Made by a program: the position numbers and the translations under genes. DNA of 42,096 nucleotides from Pseudomonadota bacterium (GTDB lineage: Bacteria > Pseudomonadota > Alphaproteobacteria > Azospirillales > Azospirillaceae). Location of the stretch: the NCBI GenBank assembly GCA_023411035.1, contig JAEYPE010000144.1, positions 1 through 42,096 of the forward strand. The letters run 5' to 3'. Every line of letters begins with the position of its first letter. Position 1 is the stretch's first letter. This document shows, one piece after another, positions 8,994 through 16,037 of the stretch. The notes beneath the pieces were generated by a model that saw nothing but the letters and a program-made list of their open reading frames with translations, was not told where the DNA came from and made no database searches.

Positions 8994-9368
8994 CTGGATG
9001 CCCTTCTTTTACTTTGTTTGCGTGAACTCGTTCCGCATGACATCGGTTGGGATGAGTTGCGAAACGTCAGAAATGGCGAAAAAGAAGCATAAAATTTTAC
9101 AAGACTGGAATGGTCGGTATCGCGAAATTTTAAGTTTTTATTTTAAATTATTGAATAATTGTGGCGACGGACAGAAGAGCCGGGCGGTAAGGATGCCACA
9201 CGCATGGCTTGCGGCGGCTTGAGAGCGTCGGCGATGTCCACCCTTGCGGCGAAAAGGAACGTGCAGCGGTGAACGCCCGGCACATCCTTGCAATGAGCAT
9301 TTGAGCATAAAACTTCTCAATCGAGCCGTCATGAAGTCCTTTCGCTATCGTGGGATGAACATATTACA

Positions 9369-9447
9369 GATGATTTCGTGCAGCAATGGTCCTATGTGCC
9401 GCACCTGAACTGAATCGAACGTGCCAATGATGGTTTCGTCAAGCAAT
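9369..9447. repeat. Imperfect 20-bp direct repeat
   Basis: GATGATTTCGTGCAGCAATG (9369-9388) and GATGGTTTCGTCAAGCAATG (9428-9447) match at 17 of 20 positions, with start points 59 bp apart. They could be paired operator sites or a decayed duplication. Confidence 0.6.
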
Positions 9448-9453
9448 GCGTTC

Positions 9454-9488
9454 CCGCCGGGAGGCCGGCCTGCAGGGCCGCCCGGCGG
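9454..9488 (-). terminator. Hairpin downstream of the AEC permease gene
   Basis: CCGCCGGG (9454-9461) pairs with CCCGGCGG (9481-9488), with further GGCC/GGCC pairing inside. It starts 60 bp after the permease stop. It lacks a U-run, so a terminator role is only likely, not shown. Confidence 0.45.
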
Positions 9489-9547
9489 TCGCGGAGCCGT
9501 CGAATCCGCTGTGACGGGACCGCCTTGCCGTCGGCGGAGCGCCGCCG

Positions 9548-10480
9548 CTATCCCATCGCCACCATGAAGGCGACGGAGATCGAGATGGGGGAGAGGAGCG
9601 TGGACATCAGAAGCGACATGGACACCAGTTCCCGCCCCGACTCGTACCGCTCGGCGAACACGTAGGCGTTGACGCCGATGGGCAGGGCGGCGGCGGTCAC
9701 CGCCGGCGCGATCCAGTCCGGTGGAAGCATGAACACCTTGGCCGCCAGCACCCAGGTCAGCAGCGGGTGCAGGGCGACCTTCATGACCGCCATCACCGCC
9801 GATGGCAGCAGCAGGCGCCCGTTGATCGGGCTGAAGGCGATGGTGGCGCCCAGCGTGAAGCAGGCGCAGGGCAGAACGGTCTGCGCCATCAGCCCCAGCC
9901 CCTTCATGATCATCGGCGGAATCGGGACATGGGACAGGTTGGCGACCAGACCGAACAGCACGGACATGACCAGCGGACTCATGGCCGTGGCTTTGATCGC
10001 CTTCCAGGCGGCCTCGACCGGCTTGCCTCCGCCGGAGCGCTGGGATTCGGCCAGCATGGTCGCCACCGTGAACAGAAGCGGCGACTGGAAGATGATCAGC
10101 AGGAGCACGGGCACGGCCACCGCGGCGCCGTAGGCTTCCATGATGATCGGGGTGCCCAGAAGGGCGATGTTGGAGAAGGAACTGGCGAGCCCGACCGGCG
10201 CGAACTCCTTCACCCGCCGCTGCGCCAGCATCCAGGCCGCGCCGATGGCGAACACCACCAGCGCGGCGACGTAGAAGGACGCCAGGAATCCCCATTCGAT
10301 GGGATCGGGGATGTCGGCCTTCGCCATGTTCGAGAACAGCAGGGCGGGAAGGGCGTAGATGCCGAGAAAACGGGAAAGTCCCTGGACCATCGCGTTGCTG
10401 AATCCACGGTACCGCGCGGCCCAGAAGCCAAGCGCGATCAGGGCGAACATCGGCAAAACGATCGTGAAGATGAGTGTCAT
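9548..10480 (-). CDS. AEC-family permease (auxin efflux carrier / malonate-type transporter)
   Basis: A 310-residue inner-membrane protein with about ten hydrophobic segments spread over its length and the AEC-family pattern: an N-terminal half ending near ESQRSGGGK, a central loop, then a second half with the conserved PCACFTLGATIAF and LPIGVNAYVFAERY stretches. Members export or import small organic acids (malonate, malate, auxin-like acids). It starts 42 bp after the stop of the aldolase-like gene at 10523 and has the same direction, so the two are very probably one operon. This supports an organic acid linked to the aldolase reaction as substrate; direction of transport cannot be read from the sequence. 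The translation start at 10480 gives a first residue directly before the first membrane segment. Confidence 0.9.
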   Translation of the reverse strand: MTLIFTIVLPMFALIALGFWAARYRGFSNAMVQGLSRFLGIYALPALLFSNMAKADIPDPIEWGFLASFYVAALVVFAIGAAWMLAQRRVKEFAPVGLASSFSNIALLGTPIIMEAYGAAVAVPVLLLIIFQSPLLFTVATMLAESQRSGGGKPVEAAWKAIKATAMSPLVMSVLFGLVANLSHVPIPPMIMKGLGLMAQTVLPCACFTLGATIAFSPINGRLLLPSAVMAVMKVALHPLLTWVLAAKVFMLPPDWIAPAVTAAALPIGVNAYVFAERYESGRELVSMSLLMSTLLSPISISVAFMVAMG

Positions 10481-10522
10481 GAAAGGATCACCGTTGACGG
10501 GGCTTCCCGATTTCTCGCCCGA

Positions 10523-11209
10523 TCAGGCGCGTTCCAGCTTGCGGTCGCGTTCGATGACCTCCAGTTCAGGAACGCCGAGAACTTCCACCAGGGTCCTTCC
10601 GGCCTCGATCTGGGACGTCCACAGGCGCTCGCGTTCCAGCAGCTTCAGGCTCGCCTCCAGCGTCTCGTCCGCCAGATCCAGCGGAATGACGACCACGCCG
10701 TCCTCGTCGCCCAGGATGATGTCGCCGGGGCTGACCGGCACGTTGCCGACCGACGCCAGCACGTCCATCTTGCCGCCGAAATTCTTGTGCGGGCCGCGCG
10801 GAACGGCGCCCTTCGCGAAGACCGGAACGTTCAGGCTGCGGATTTCATAGAGATCGCGGACGGTGCCGTCAACCACCAGCCCGCCCAGCGCGCGGCGCTT
10901 GCAGCAGCGGACGACCCACTCGCCGGCCATTGCCACATCCTCCAGCCCGCCGCCGGCCACCATCACGATGTCGCCCGGCTCCGCGAGGCTGACCGCGTGG
11001 TGCACCATGCTGTTGTCGCCGGGCATCGGAACGACCGTGCGGGCCTGTCCGCAGATGCGCATGCCGGGCACCATCGGCTTGATCCGGGAATCCATGCTCT
11101 GGCACCGGTTCTGGGCGTCGGACGCGACGCTGCTGGGCACGCCGCGCCATTTTTCGAGCGTGTCCGGGGTCAGGCGGCGAAAGTTGGTGATGTAGCGTTG
11201 CATAGCCAT
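10523..11209 (-). CDS. RraA-like / 4-hydroxy-4-methyl-2-oxoglutarate aldolase-family protein
   Basis: A 228-residue cytoplasmic protein. The start is ATG at 11209 (MAMQRYITNF), 8 nt after AAGAGG; a longer in-frame extension upstream lacks family sequence. The conserved core has GDIVMVAGGG (residues 79-88), the active-site Arg118-Asp119 inside VVDGTVRD, FAKGAVPRGP, and the PGDIILGDEDGVVVIP block (161-176). RraA-fold aldolases cleave HMG or CHA to pyruvate plus pyruvate or oxaloacetate, in protocatechuate and gallate breakdown. The RD motif argues for an enzyme, not an RNase E inhibitor. The AEC permease follows 42 bp downstream. No other ring-cleavage gene is in the window, so the true substrate may be a different hydroxy-oxo acid. 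Confidence 0.88.
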   Translation of the reverse strand: MAMQRYITNFRRLTPDTLEKWRGVPSSVASDAQNRCQSMDSRIKPMVPGMRICGQARTVVPMPGDNSMVHHAVSLAEPGDIVMVAGGGLEDVAMAGEWVVRCCKRRALGGLVVDGTVRDLYEIRSLNVPVFAKGAVPRGPHKNFGGKMDVLASVGNVPVSPGDIILGDEDGVVVIPLDLADETLEASLKLLERERLWTSQIEAGRTLVEVLGVPELEVIERDRKLERA

Positions 11210-11756
11210 GGGAAGGACCTCTTGCCGTGTGGACTGAGCGTGTCGTCTGGGCTGTACGAAGCGGGGCTTGGAAGCGCGACCAGCGGCACCGCCGGTCGGT
11301 GTGCGACGGCAGCGGAGCCGATGACGGTCAGGCGGGGGAGGACAAGCGGTGCCGGAGCGACGGACGCCGGCCGGACAGGAAATTCCCATCCGGAAAAATC
11401 ACAGGCGTAACCTGTCCGGTGCGGCCAGACCATCCATGGAGCATGCAACCCAAACGGTATTGAAGCTATTTATGTTTCGTGTTTGAAGCATAGTCGCTTC
11501 GGGAGAAATGCGCAAGTTGGTTGTCTTTAAGTAAATTTATTCTCGTGTTCATATGGGATATGCGCGGATGGAATGACATACGATGGAATGATGTTCGTGA
11601 TCGTCAACCGCTTGGATTGCGTTGCTTGGCGGATGGCGCTCTTTTTGAACGCGCGATTCCGGGATTGGGGGAATCAAGGTTTGGAATGGGCGGTGGGCGC
11701 GGAGCTGGGACGCCTGCGGAGTGGGCGGAGCGGTCGGGGAATGGAAAGGCCAGGGG
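11210..11756. other. About 550 bp without a gene, promoter region of the aldolase-permease operon
   Basis: The stretch at about 11440-11600 is AT-rich and lies upstream of the minus-strand operon. It contains a 10-bp direct repeat, GATGGAATGA at 11567-11576 and 11582-11591, spaced by one and a half helical turns (15 bp). Open frames here on either strand show no protein family and run through the tRNA gene; I see no gene. Confidence 0.55.
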
Positions 11757-11794
11757 AAAAACGAAAAAGGCCGGCGCCCGGAGGCCCAGCCTTT
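11757..11794 (-). terminator. Rho-independent terminator of tRNA-Gly
   Basis: On the minus strand AAAGGC (11794-11789) pairs with GCCTTT (11771-11766), extended by two further pairs after one mismatch, and is followed by UUUUUCG and a second U-run. It lies about 50 bp after the tRNA end. Confidence 0.65.
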
Positions 11795-11845
11795 CAATCC
11801 ACGGTCCTGTCTCCCTTGGGAGAACCACCGCCTCCTTCGGGAAAA

Positions 11846-11920
11846 TGGAGCGGGCGAAGGGATTCGAACCCTCGACCCCAACCTTGGCAAGGTTGTGCTC
11901 TACCCCTGAGCTACGCCCGC
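11846..11920 (-). tRNA. tRNA-Gly (anticodon GCC)
   Basis: A complete cloverleaf is visible. The acceptor GCGGGCG pairs with CGCCCGC, the D-arm reads GCTCAGGGGTAGAGC, the anticodon loop CTTGCCAA holds GCC, and the T-arm is GAGGGTTCGAATCCCTT. The discriminator is U and CCA is encoded (11848-11846). It is transcribed away from the deacylase gene at 12071. Confidence 0.97.
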
Positions 11921-11977
11921 GCTCCGTTTCGCTGCCGTTCGGACCGTGTGTCGGTGCCGTCCGGCGGCGTGCGGCGG

Positions 11978-12005
11978 ACTATACTCATCGACCGGCGCAA
12001 TGCAA
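11978..12005 (-). promoter_or_regulatory. Candidate sigma-70-like promoter of tRNA-Gly
   Basis: On the minus strand TTGCAT (12005-12000) is followed after 16 bp by TATAGT (11983-11978). The -10 ends 58 bp upstream of the mature tRNA 5' end. It stands out as the only AT-rich element in this GC-rich stretch. Confidence 0.55.
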
Positions 12006-12070
12006 GCGTCATGTTTCACTTTTTTTCCGGCGCCTGGACGAATTTTCCCCGCGCCGTTAAAGATGGCTCC

Positions 12071-12628
12071 ATGGACACCCGCAACACCCCCGAGGGCACG
12101 GCCGAGGAGCCGCTGCCGACGAGCCCGGAGCAGCTCCTGGAGCATCTCGCGGCGCTCGGCATCCGCACCGTGACTCACAGCCACCCGCCGTTGCACACGG
12201 TGGAGGAGAGCAAGGCGCTGCGCGGCGCGCTGCCCGGCGGCCACTGCAAGAACCTGTTCCTGAAGGACAAGAAGGAGCAGCACTGGCTGGTGGTCGCGCT
12301 GGAGGACGCGCGGGTGGAACTGAACCGCTTCGACAAGGTGATCGGCTCCGCGCGGCTGTCCTTCGCCTCCGCCGACCGGCTGTGGCGGCATCTCGGCGTG
12401 CGGCCCGGCTCCGTCACGCCCTTCGCGCTGGTCAACGACCGGGAGCGGCGGGTGCGGGTGGTGTTGCAGGAACAGATGCTGGCGCACGACCCGCTGAACT
12501 ATCATCCGCTGCTGAACGACCGGACCACGGTCATCACCGCCACGGACCTGCTGCGCTTCATCCGGGCCGGCGGGCACGAGCCGCTGATCGTGCCCTTCGG
12601 CGAGGAGCCGCAGCCGACGCTTGCTTAA
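12071..12628 (+). CDS. YbaK/ProX-family aminoacyl-tRNA deacylase
   Basis: A 185-residue cytoplasmic protein of the YbaK/aaRS-associated domain family. It hydrolyses mischarged tRNA in trans (Ala-tRNA-Pro for the PrdX/ProXp-ala group). The domain covers residues about 15-170 and contains HPPLHTVEESKALRG, the GHCKNLFLKDKKEQHWL block with the conserved lysines of the active site, and the LGVRPGSVTPFALVND segment. Length fits the single-domain ProX/PrdX proteins. I chose the ATG at 12071 because an upstream extension in the same frame runs back through the tRNA region. The next gene starts 53 bp after the stop, so co-transcription is likely. Exact mischarged substrate is inferred from family resemblance. 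Confidence 0.88.
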   Translation: MDTRNTPEGTAEEPLPTSPEQLLEHLAALGIRTVTHSHPPLHTVEESKALRGALPGGHCKNLFLKDKKEQHWLVVALEDARVELNRFDKVIGSARLSFASADRLWRHLGVRPGSVTPFALVNDRERRVRVVLQEQMLAHDPLNYHPLLNDRTTVITATDLLRFIRAGGHEPLIVPFGEEPQPTLA

Positions 12629-12681
12629 CGCGCCCCGTGCGCTCATTTATCACGCGAGATCGCAAAGGGATACGTGCCGCC

Positions 12682-13626
12682 ATGTTCTCCATTCCGCCCG
12701 CCAAGCCCACCGCCGGAGCCGCCCCCGCCGCCGGCGACCTGATCAAGGACAGCAGCGACCGCGCCTTCATGGCCGACGTCATCGAGGCGTCGCAGGCGGT
12801 CCCGGTGATCGTCGATTTCTGGGCGCCCTGGTGCGGCCCGTGCAAGCAGCTCGGCCCGATCCTGGAAAAGGCGGTGCTGGCCGCGAAGGGCAAGGTGCGG
12901 CTGGTCAAGATCGACACCGACAAGGACCCGATGGTCGCCTCGCAGCTCCGCGTGCAGTCGATCCCGGCGGTCTACGCCTTCTTCCAGGGGCGCCCGGTGG
13001 ACGGCTTCATGGGCGCCCTGCCGGAGTCGCAGGTGAAGGCCTTCGTGGAGAAGCTGGTGAAGCTGGCCGGTGCGGCCGGCGGCGGCGAGGGCGACATCCT
13101 GGAGGAGGCGCTGGCCCAGGCCAAGGAGGCGCTGGAGGCCGGCGACACCCAGACCGCCTCGGAGATCTACGGCGAGATCCTGCAGGCCGATCCGGAGAAC
13201 CTGAACGCCGCGGCCTACGCCGGGCTGGTCCGCTGCCTGATCGTCAGCGACGATCTGGCCCGCGCCAAGCAGATGCTGGACAAGGTGCCGGAGCAGATCG
13301 CCAAGGACAAGGAGATCGCGGCGGTGCGCAGTGCGCTGGAGGTGGCCGAGCAGGCCGCCAACGCCGGCCCGATCCCGGAACTGACGGAGAAGGTCGCCCA
13401 GAACCCGGACGACCATGAGGCCCGCTTCGACCTCGCCCTGGCGCTGTTCGCCGCCGGCAAGCGCGAGGCCGCGGTGGACGAGCTTCTGGAACTGGTGCGC
13501 CGCGACCGCGCCTGGAACGACGAGGCCGCCCGCAAGCAGCTCGTCAAGTTCTTCGAGGCCTTCGGTCCGACCGACCCGCTGACGGTGCAGACCCGCCGCC
13601 GCCTGTCCTCGATCCTGTTCCGTTGA
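12682..13626 (+). CDS. cnoX: Thioredoxin-TPR chaperone-like protein (CnoX/YbbN family)
   Basis: A 314-residue cytoplasmic protein. Residues about 20-130 form a thioredoxin domain with the active-site CGPC (Cys51, Cys54) in DFWAPWCGPCKQ. Residues about 140-310 form helical TPR-like repeats (EALEAGDTQTASEIYGEIL and following). This order is that of CnoX/YbbN, which protects proteins from oxidation and hands clients to GroEL or DnaK. The E. coli protein lacks the second cysteine, whereas alphaproteobacterial members often keep CGPC and have real oxidoreductase activity. That contrast is family knowledge. The gene is followed by a hairpin and then the LON-domain gene, an order often conserved in alphaproteobacteria. 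The start codon is the first ATG before the domain. Confidence 0.92.
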   Translation: MFSIPPAKPTAGAAPAAGDLIKDSSDRAFMADVIEASQAVPVIVDFWAPWCGPCKQLGPILEKAVLAAKGKVRLVKIDTDKDPMVASQLRVQSIPAVYAFFQGRPVDGFMGALPESQVKAFVEKLVKLAGAAGGGEGDILEEALAQAKEALEAGDTQTASEIYGEILQADPENLNAAAYAGLVRCLIVSDDLARAKQMLDKVPEQIAKDKEIAAVRSALEVAEQAANAGPIPELTEKVAQNPDDHEARFDLALALFAAGKREAAVDELLELVRRDRAWNDEAARKQLVKFFEAFGPTDPLTVQTRRRLSSILFR

Positions 13627-13632
13627 CCGCCG

Positions 13633-13668
13633 GCGGGTGCCCCGGACTTCGGACCGGGGCGCACCCGC
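13633..13668 (+). terminator. GC-rich hairpin after the thioredoxin-TPR gene
   Basis: GCGGGTGC-CCCGG (13633-13645) pairs with CCGGGGCGCACCCGC (13654-13668), a 13-bp stem with a 2-nt bulge and an 8-nt loop. No U-run follows, so termination may be partial or Rho-dependent. Confidence 0.5.
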
Positions 13669-13680
13669 CCGGTCAGTCAT

Positions 13681-13740
13681 GACTCTGCCCGCCTTGTCTC
13701 TGCCCGCCGTGACTCTGTTCGCCGTATCTCTGTTCGTTCC
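13681..13740. repeat. Four tandem 15-bp units upstream of the LON-domain gene
   Basis: GACTCTGCCCGCCTT, GTCTCTGCCCGCCGT, GACTCTGTTCGCCGT and ATCTCTGTTCGTTCC follow without gaps; the last two are diverged. The array ends 24 bp before the LON-domain start, so it sits where promoter or leader RNA would be. Confidence 0.8.
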
Positions 13741-13764
13741 GACGTGGGGTTCTATATTCGTCGC

Positions 13765-14457
13765 ATGAGCCGGAACCCCATCGATCCCTCCCCGGACCGC
13801 CTGCCGCGGCAGATCCCGATCTTCCCGCTTGCGGGGGTTCTGCTGCTGCCGCGCGGGCGTCTGCCGCTGAACATCTTCGAACCGCGCTACCTTGCGATGG
13901 TGGAGGACGCGCTGGCCGGCGACCGCATGATCGGCATGATCCAGCCGACCGATCCGGCCTGCCGCCAGCGGGAGCCGGCGGTCTACGGCATCGGCTGCGC
14001 CGGGCGGATCACCAGCTTCGCCGAGACGGAGGATGGCCGCTACCTCATCACCCTGACCGGCGTCTGCCGCTTCGCCGTCATGCGGGAACTGGACGGCCAA
14101 CGCGGCTACCGGCGCGTCGCCGCGGACTGGGACCGCTTCGCCGCCGACCTGATCGACCCGCTGGAGGACGGCGGGACCGCAAGCAACGGGTGCGGGCTGG
14201 ACCGCCCGCGGCTGCTGGCCGGACTTAAAAGCTATTTCAAGATGCAGGGGCTGTCGGTGGACTGGAAGTCCATCAGCGGCACGCCGGACGAACGGCTGGT
14301 GACCTCCCTCGCCATGATCTGCCCCTTTTCACCCAGCGAGAAGCAGGCCCTTCTGGAGACGCCGGACCTGCCGGAGCGCGCGAAGCTCTTGATCGCCCTG
14401 GTGGAGATGGCCATTCTCGACGGCCATGAGGGCGACGGCGGCGCGCTGCGTCACTGA
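13765..14457 (+). CDS. LON substrate-binding-domain protein (peptidase S16 N-terminal-like)
   Basis: A 230-residue cytoplasmic protein made only of the domain that in Lon protease binds substrates; the ATPase and protease parts are absent. The core begins IPIFPLAGVLLLPRGRLPLN and continues with IFEPRYLAMVEDAL, the family signature, then GCAGRI and LTGVCRF. Stand-alone proteins of this kind are widespread in alphaproteobacteria, with no settled function. The start at 13765 (MSRNPIDPS) was preferred to an ATG seven codons earlier because the extra residues are unlike the family. The Trm112-like gene starts 49 bp downstream, so the two are probably in one operon with DUF971. A role in protein quality control with the adjacent CnoX-like chaperone is inference. 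Confidence 0.9.
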   Translation: MSRNPIDPSPDRLPRQIPIFPLAGVLLLPRGRLPLNIFEPRYLAMVEDALAGDRMIGMIQPTDPACRQREPAVYGIGCAGRITSFAETEDGRYLITLTGVCRFAVMRELDGQRGYRRVAADWDRFAADLIDPLEDGGTASNGCGLDRPRLLAGLKSYFKMQGLSVDWKSISGTPDERLVTSLAMICPFSPSEKQALLETPDLPERAKLLIALVEMAILDGHEGDGGALRH

Positions 14458-14506
14458 CCCGCTTCCTTCAACCGACATTGCATTCCCCGACTGCGAGGCC
14501 CGATCC

Positions 14507-14743
14507 ATGAGCGCCCATCCCCACGACGTTCCGCCCGCCGACGGCAAGACGCAGGCGCGCGTCGATCCGAAGCTTCTGGAAATCCTCGTCTGCCCGCTGA
14601 CCAAGGGTCCGCTGCGCTACGACGCGGAGCGCGCCGAACTGATCAGCGACCGCGCCGGGCTGGCCTATCCGATCCGCGACGGCATTCCGATCATGCTGAT
14701 CGACGAGGCCCGCAGCCTCGACGGGAAGCCGGGAGCGGCCTGA
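14507..14743 (+). CDS. Trm112/UPF0434-family small protein
   Basis: A 78-residue cytoplasmic protein. The conserved part is DPKLLEILVCPLTKGPL (residues 20-36) and the YPIRDGIPIML block near the C-terminus, which together define bacterial Trm112-like proteins. In eukaryotes and archaea Trm112 activates methyltransferases; the bacterial relatives are short and mostly uncharacterised. Only one cysteine (VCPLT) of the usual zinc site is kept. Its TGA overlaps the ATG of the next gene (TGATG at 14741-14745), which shows translational coupling with the DUF971 gene. Confidence 0.88.
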   Translation: MSAHPHDVPPADGKTQARVDPKLLEILVCPLTKGPLRYDAERAELISDRAGLAYPIRDGIPIMLIDEARSLDGKPGAA

Positions 14744-15147
14744 TGTCCGACGAGCAATTCACGTCGGACGCCTTCGGCACGAGGCACTGGCCGGTGGAAG
14801 TCCGGCTGAAGAAGGAGGAGAAGCGGCTGGAAGTCGATTTCGACAACGGCCAAACCTTTTCCTATCCCGCGGAGTTCCTGCGCGTCCACAGCCCCTCCGC
14901 CGAGGTGCAGGGCCACGGTCCCGGCCAGAAGCAGACCGTCTCGGGCCGCCGCCACGTCGGCATCATGAGCCTGGAGGCCATCGGACATTACGCCCTGCGC
15001 ATCGTGTTCGACGACCTGCACGACAGCGGCATCTACTCCTGGAAGCTGCTGTACGAACTGGGCGAGGACCAGGACCGTCTGTGGGCCGAGTATCTGGCTG
15101 AGCTGGACGCCAAGGGCCTGAGCCGCGATCCCAGAGGCAGACGGTAG
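14743..15147 (+). CDS. DUF971-family protein
   Basis: A 134-residue cytoplasmic protein of the DUF971 (gamma-butyrobetaine hydroxylase N-terminal-like) family. Visible marks are WPVEVRLKKEEKRLEVDFDN, FSYPAEFLRVHSPSAEVQGH, and the later IGHYALRIVFDDLHDSGIYSW block. The last segment is the family signature. In plants the same domain is fused to an Mrp/ApbC-type iron-sulfur carrier (HCF101), so a link to iron-sulfur or thiol chemistry is possible but not shown here. Its start codon overlaps the stop of the Trm112-like gene. The first unit of a 15-bp tandem array covers the stop codon. Confidence 0.88.
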   Translation: MSDEQFTSDAFGTRHWPVEVRLKKEEKRLEVDFDNGQTFSYPAEFLRVHSPSAEVQGHGPGQKQTVSGRRHVGIMSLEAIGHYALRIVFDDLHDSGIYSWKLLYELGEDQDRLWAEYLAELDAKGLSRDPRGRR

Positions 15148-15199
15148 TTTGGCAGACGGTGATTTGGCCGGCGGTGATTTGGCCGGCGCTGACTGTTAT
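15140..15199. repeat. Four tandem 15-bp units overlapping the DUF971 stop codon
   Basis: GACGGTAGTTTGGCA, GACGGTGATTTGGCC, GGCGGTGATTTGGCC and the diverged GGCGCTGACTGTTAT lie end to end. The sequence is unrelated to the 15-bp array at 13681-13740, although unit length and copy number are the same. Confidence 0.8.
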
Positions 15200-15262
15200 G
15201 CTTTTATGGAAATGGCGTAGATAACGGCCAATCGGCCGTTCCTCCGCCGTAGGAAGACCGCC

Positions 15263-15655
15263 GTGACCGCGACCGACCCGACCGGCGCGACCGCCACCCG
15301 AAGCGCCGCGCCCGAAATCGATCCGCCGCCCGCGGGTGGTGCCGGGTTGCCCGTTCCCATCGCACCCGCGCCGGACGCCGCACCCGACGACCCGCCGGCG
15401 GCGGCGTATGGCTGGGTCGGCGGCTGGTCGCGGGGCTACGGGCGCCGCAGCAGCGCCTTGCGGCAGAAGCTCGCCGCGCATCTGGCGGCCCGGCGGCGCA
15501 GGCGGCGCGCCTGGGCGCGCGACATCGCGCGGATCGTTCTGGTGCTGTCGGTCATGGCGCTCGGCGTGCTGGTCGTGGAGATCGGACGCAAGGCCGTCGT
15601 GGTGCTGAACCGCGCCGATCTGGGCGCCATCCCCCTGTTCGGGGAGCGGAGCTGA
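15263..15655 (+). CDS. Small single-pass membrane protein, function unknown
   Basis: A predicted 130-residue protein starting with GTG preceded by AGGAAG at good spacing. Residues 1-50 are rich in Pro and Ala, residues 60-86 are very basic (HLAARRRRRRAWARD), and residues about 88-107 form one hydrophobic helix (IARIVLVLSVMALGVLVV), giving a likely N-in membrane protein. I recognise no family. Its stop lies 12 bp from the convergent cupin gene stop. Codon use matches the neighbours. The basic stretch before the membrane helix could bind nucleic acid or lipid head groups; this is only an observation. Confidence 0.6.
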   Translation: MTATDPTGATATRSAAPEIDPPPAGGAGLPVPIAPAPDAAPDDPPAAAYGWVGGWSRGYGRRSSALRQKLAAHLAARRRRRRAWARDIARIVLVLSVMALGVLVVEIGRKAVVVLNRADLGAIPLFGERS

Positions 15656-15667
15656 CCGCAGCCCCTC

Positions 15668-16024
15668 TCAGGGAAGGATCACCACGTAGCGTTTCGTCGT
15701 GGTCTCCACCACCTCCCACACGCCTTCGAAGCCCGGCTCCAGAGTGAAGCGGTCGCCGGGTCCGACGGTCCAGCGGCGTCCGTCGGCGTGGCTGATGGCG
15801 CTGGTGCCTTCCAGGATCTCGCAGTATTCCCACTCGTCGTAGACGATCCGCCAGGAACCGGGGGTGGAGCGCCAGACCCCGGCGAAGCGCTTGCCGTCCG
15901 GCGACTCATACTCGTTCCAGGTGGTGAAGAGCGGCGCGCCGGACAGGACGCGGTCGGGGGCCGGGCCGCCGGTTTCGGGCTGCACGGTGGGGCGGGCGGG
16001 GTCGGTCAGCAGGGCGAAGCTCAT
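15668..16024 (-). CDS. Cupin-domain protein (cupin_3 / DUF861-like)
   Basis: A 118-residue single-domain cupin. The second half contains the beta-barrel motifs YDEWEYCEILEGTSAISH and GPGDRFTLEPGFEGVWEV. In cupin_3 proteins these carry the glutamates of the (S)-ureidoglycolate or sugar-acid related site; the classical metal histidines of motif 1 are replaced by acidic residues. The ATG at 16024 is directly preceded by an alternative GTG, and GAAGGGG lies 8-11 nt upstream. It begins 14 bp after the stop of the HAD hydrolase, so both are one transcript. Function and ligand are unknown. Confidence 0.83.
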   Translation of the reverse strand: MSFALLTDPARPTVQPETGGPAPDRVLSGAPLFTTWNEYESPDGKRFAGVWRSTPGSWRIVYDEWEYCEILEGTSAISHADGRRWTVGPGDRFTLEPGFEGVWEVVETTTKRYVVILP

Positions 16025-16037
16025 CACGGTGTCCCCT

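Larger units (their letters stand above)
8994..9547. other. 554-bp intergenic region, AT-rich in its first half
   Basis: The part nearest the binding-protein start (about 9010-9170) is markedly AT-rich, with runs such as TTTTATTTTAAATTATTG, and is the likely promoter and control region of the gene at 8022-8993. Short open frames here have no ribosome-binding site or recognisable sequence. The far half holds a repeated 20-bp motif and a hairpin (listed separately). Confidence 0.6.

Noticed and set aside
8977..9332. Short open frames in the AT-rich gap before the second binding-protein gene
   Set aside because: No ribosome-binding site, no family, and composition of a promoter region.
11521..12060. 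Plus-strand frames running through the tRNA-Gly gene
   Set aside because: They overlap a certain tRNA and its terminator.
15140..15199. CRISPR-like array
   Set aside because: The units are 15 bp and directly adjacent, with no spacers and no cas genes.
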